From: Hyphomicrobiales bacterium
Lineage (GTDB): Bacteria > Pseudomonadota > Alphaproteobacteria > Rhizobiales > Aestuariivirgaceae
NCBI GenBank assembly: GCA_026996935.1
Contig: JALWJW010000070.1
Location: forward strand, 1-7,014
Length of the DNA: 7,014 nucleotides
Reading direction: 5' to 3'
The notes under the pieces were generated by a model. The model was not told the DNA's origin and ran no database searches. It saw nothing but the letters and a program-made list of their open reading frames with translations. Position 1 is the stretch's first letter, and every line of letters starts with the position of its first letter. Shown here one piece after another: positions 6,698 to 7,014 of the stretch. Position numbers and translations under genes: made by a program.

Positions 6698-6710
6698 ACA
6701 GCCTGGCGTT
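6681..6710 (-). terminator. Probable intrinsic terminator of tig, overlapping the kinase 3' end
   Basis: On the minus strand AACGCCAGGCTG pairs with CAGCCTGGTGTT (12 pairs, one G-U wobble) around a six-base loop, followed by a short T-rich stretch (the TGTTTTCC run). It lies just after the tig stop and covers the last codons and stop of the convergent kinase gene. On the plus strand the wobble pair becomes an A-C mismatch and no T-tract follows, so it mainly suits tig. The U-tract is short, so termination may be partial. Confidence 0.6.
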
Positions 6711-6736
6711 AAAGTCTTCAATCAAAAGTGGTTAAA

Positions 6737-7014
6737 TTATTTTTTTGCCGCTTTTTTTGCTGCTTTTTTAGCGGTTTTCTTTTTTGGTTTGGTTGGTGAA
6801 TCTTCTTCATCGTCAGATTCTAGAACCTTCAAAAGATCTTCGCGAGACATTTTCTTTTCGGCCATATCAATCGTGCCGGCAACATGCTCAACAACTTTTG
6901 TTTCAAAGATAGGACCGCGAAGTTCAACCATTGCGTCAGGGTTTTTCTTGTAGAATTCAAAAACCTGTTGCTCTTGGCCGGGGAACTGACGGGCACGGTC
7001 CATAAGAGCGGCCT
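6737..7014 (-). CDS. tig: Trigger factor, C-terminal part (partial)
   Basis: The 3' end of the gene for trigger factor, the ribosome-associated chaperone and peptidyl-prolyl isomerase that receives nascent chains at the exit tunnel. Only about 91 C-terminal residues are present; the frame stays open through the right edge (AALMDRARQFPGQEQQV), so the Met encoded at 7003 is internal. The segment ARQFPGQEQQVFEFYKKNP followed by LRGPIFETKVVEH is the typical end of the C-terminal helical domain in alphaproteobacteria. After the core come an acidic stretch (ESDDEED) and a Lys/Ala-rich tail (KKKTAKKAAKKAAKK). Such low-complexity tails vary between species. The ribosome-binding and PPIase domains are outside the window. 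Confidence 0.93.
   Translation of the reverse strand, partial: AALMDRARQFPGQEQQVFEFYKKNPDAMVELRGPIFETKVVEHVAGTIDMAEKKMSREDLLKVLESDDEEDSPTKPKKKTAKKAAKKAAKK

Noticed and set aside
1..7014. CRISPR arrays, IS elements, tRNA or rRNA genes
   Set aside because: No short spaced direct repeats, transposase motifs, terminal inverted repeats or conserved RNA sequence were seen on either strand.

Overview
The window looks like a chromosomal segment of an alphaproteobacterium of moderate to low GC. The evidence is the glnB-glnA order with alphaproteobacterial-type sequences, a trigger factor C-terminus of alphaproteobacterial type, an ECF sigma factor paired with a DGPF-domain protein, and a sensor kinase built from PAS_7-like modules, which are common in this class. 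No lower taxon can be fixed from the sequence alone. There are no rRNA or tRNA genes, IS elements, CRISPR arrays or phage genes.

Layout. Bases 1-625 (minus) hold a two-gene unit: a DGPF/YCII-domain protein followed, after 10 bases, by an ECF sigma factor of apparent ECF42 type that runs off the left edge. A TGTCGA motif, the -35 element reported for ECF42 sigma factors, lies upstream. Divergent from it at 817-1545 (plus) is an uncharacterised protein that reads as an eight-strand TIM barrel with a phosphate-binding C-terminal half. Bases 1605-3486 (minus) hold the nitrogen-assimilation unit glnB (PII protein) then glnA (type I glutamine synthetase), ending in a strong intrinsic terminator. 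Upstream of glnB is a good sigma-54 (-24/-12) promoter, which implies NtrC-type control. Bases 3866-6697 (plus), divergent from glnB across a 379-base spacer, encode a 943-residue soluble histidine kinase with five PAS modules and a complete kinase core. No response regulator gene lies in the window. At the right edge (minus) is the 3' end of tig (trigger factor), convergent with the kinase. Its likely terminator hairpin overlaps the last codons of the kinase gene.

How the genes work together. GlnB and GlnA are the classical sensor/enzyme pair of ammonium assimilation. The uridylylation tyrosine of PII (Tyr51) and the adenylylation tyrosine of GlnA (about Tyr401) are both present, so the usual GlnD/GlnE cascade is likely to operate. 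The sigma factor and the DGPF protein probably form a small self-regulated unit. Any link between the kinase or the TIM-barrel protein and nitrogen control rests only on proximity. I see no clear evidence of a wholly new multigene system. The least explained parts are the TIM-barrel protein, the kinase with repeated PAS modules, and the ECF42/DGPF unit.
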